In this document: piece by piece, positions 63,352-64,000 of the stretch
Position numbering within the stretch: position 1 is the stretch's first letter
Layout: the number at the start of each line of letters is the position of its first letter
Assembly: GCF_007752135.1 (NCBI RefSeq)
Contig: NZ_CP036298.1
Coordinates: forward strand, 3,968,001-4,032,000
Direction: 5' to 3'
Source of the DNA: Aureliella helgolandensis
GTDB lineage: Bacteria; Planctomycetota; Planctomycetia; Pirellulales; Pirellulaceae
Length of the DNA stretch: 64,000 bases
Translations under genes and position numbers: made by a program
The notes under the pieces: generated by a model
The model's database searches: none
What the model was told of the DNA's origin: nothing
What the model saw: only the letters and a program-made list of their open reading frames with translations

Positions 63352-64000
63352 ATGACCGAGAACCTTAAAATTGGTATTCCCAGTAAGGGACGCTTGAGCG
63401 AACTGGCCACGGGATTGCTCAACCAAGCGGGGATTGCCTTCCGCCGCCAAGAGCGGACCCTCTTCGCGCGTGTCAAACAACTCCCCATCGAGATCATCTT
63501 CTTGCGCACCGACGATATCCCCGTGCTCTGCGAAGAAGGTGCAATTGACATCGGTATTACCGGCAGCGATCTCATCGAAGAGAGCGGGGCGGACGTAACC
63601 GTGCGAATGCCGCTGGGCGTGGGGCACTGCAAGTTGAGCCTCTGCGTTCCCGAGGACTCCAAGATCGAAACCTGCTCGCAATTGGATGGCCTGCGAATGG
63701 CCAGCAGCTTCCCGCGAGTCACCAACCAGTTTTTGGCCAAGCACAATGCCAAGGTGCACATGGTGGAGTTGTCGGGGTCGGTCGAAATTATGATTGCCTT
63801 GGGCGTCGCGGATGCGATTGTCGATCTCGTTGAAACGGGAAGCACCCTGGCCGCGAATCGCTTGCGAATCCTAACGGATATCGGGCATTACCAAACGGTT
63901 TTGATTCAAAATAAGAAGGGCAGGTTACCGGAGGTCGTGGACCGTGTGGTACGCCGGCTGGAAGGTGTCGTCATCGCCCGCGACTATTCTTTGTTGGAAT
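63352..64000 (+). CDS. hisG: ATP phosphoribosyltransferase, 3' end outside window
   Basis: First, committed step of histidine synthesis: ATP + PRPP to phosphoribosyl-ATP. ATG 63352 opens LKIGIPSKGRLSE, the usual HisG start. DIGITGSDLIEESGADV (about 65-81) and the PRPP-binding loop region ALGVADAIVDLVETGSTLAAN (in part, about 147-165) are conserved. It seems to be the long form with C-terminal regulatory domain, but that part is beyond the window, so HisZ dependence cannot be judged. Confidence 0.93.
   Translation, partial: MTENLKIGIPSKGRLSELATGLLNQAGIAFRRQERTLFARVKQLPIEIIFLRTDDIPVLCEEGAIDIGITGSDLIEESGADVTVRMPLGVGHCKLSLCVPEDSKIETCSQLDGLRMASSFPRVTNQFLAKHNAKVHMVELSGSVEIMIALGVADAIVDLVETGSTLAANRLRILTDIGHYQTVLIQNKKGRLPEVVDRVVRRLEGVVIARDYSLLE

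Overview
The window looks like the chromosome of a planctomycete, most likely of the Pirellulaceae (Rhodopirellula-like). The markers are a DUF1592-type protein with a cytochrome-c motif next to a DUF1552 protein, a sulfatase gene plus a sulfatase relic, integrases of the planctomycete type, a RAYT-type transposase with its repeats, and a mix of many short operons with long non-coding or decayed stretches. These are family-level inferences from motifs; no database search was run.

Bases 1 to about 16128 read as one integrative element. It opens with a tyrosine recombinase (minus strand, running off the left edge), followed by an excisionase-like HTH protein and a divergent XRE regulator. Next come a protein with all three palm motifs of family A DNA polymerases, a PD-(D/E)XK nuclease, and a tightly packed three-gene cassette of unknown function that ends in a permuted NlpC/P60-like protein. 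An IS256-family insertion, a 1397-residue phage-type protein, a possible sliding-clamp-like protein and two tandemly duplicated HTH genes complete it. The right end is marked by the 3' part of a tRNA gene (16100-16128), as expected for attR. A 23-bp motif recurs at four or five places inside the element. Just beyond attR lies a truncated second integrase, so the same tRNA site was probably used before.

Bases 17.5-33.3 kb carry ordinary chromosomal operons on the minus strand: a glucosylglycerate module (HAD phosphatase, GT81 synthase, GH13_18 phosphorylase), a TetR regulator, a plus-strand TPR protein, a thioredoxin-like protein, a YhiI/RbbA/YhhJ-like ABC exporter operon, and an acyl-CoA/acyl-ACP synthetase.

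Bases 33.7-48.5 kb mix degradative functions with genomic debris: a sulfatase fused to an alpha/beta-hydrolase, relics of a sulfatase and of a DUF1552 gene, a small TIR-bounded element, the DUF1592/DUF1552 pair, a RAYT-type transposase with cognate repeats, an IS256 relic, a lactonase-type propeller, a cysteine-rich protein with a CxxCxxxCC domain, and a 13-bp minisatellite.

Bases 48.5-64 kb hold housekeeping and envelope genes: PEP carboxylase; a winged-helix regulator divergent from a three-gene tripartite exporter (ABC protein with an altered Walker B, HlyD-type adaptor, TolC-type lipoprotein); an FkbM methyltransferase; a secreted thioredoxin-like protein with a clear terminator; an operon of miaA, plsC-like and a CaMKII-association-domain gene; and hisE-hisG, the latter cut by the window end.

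The strongest candidates for something undescribed are the polymerase-like protein (2315-3799) and the three-gene cassette (4542-6896).
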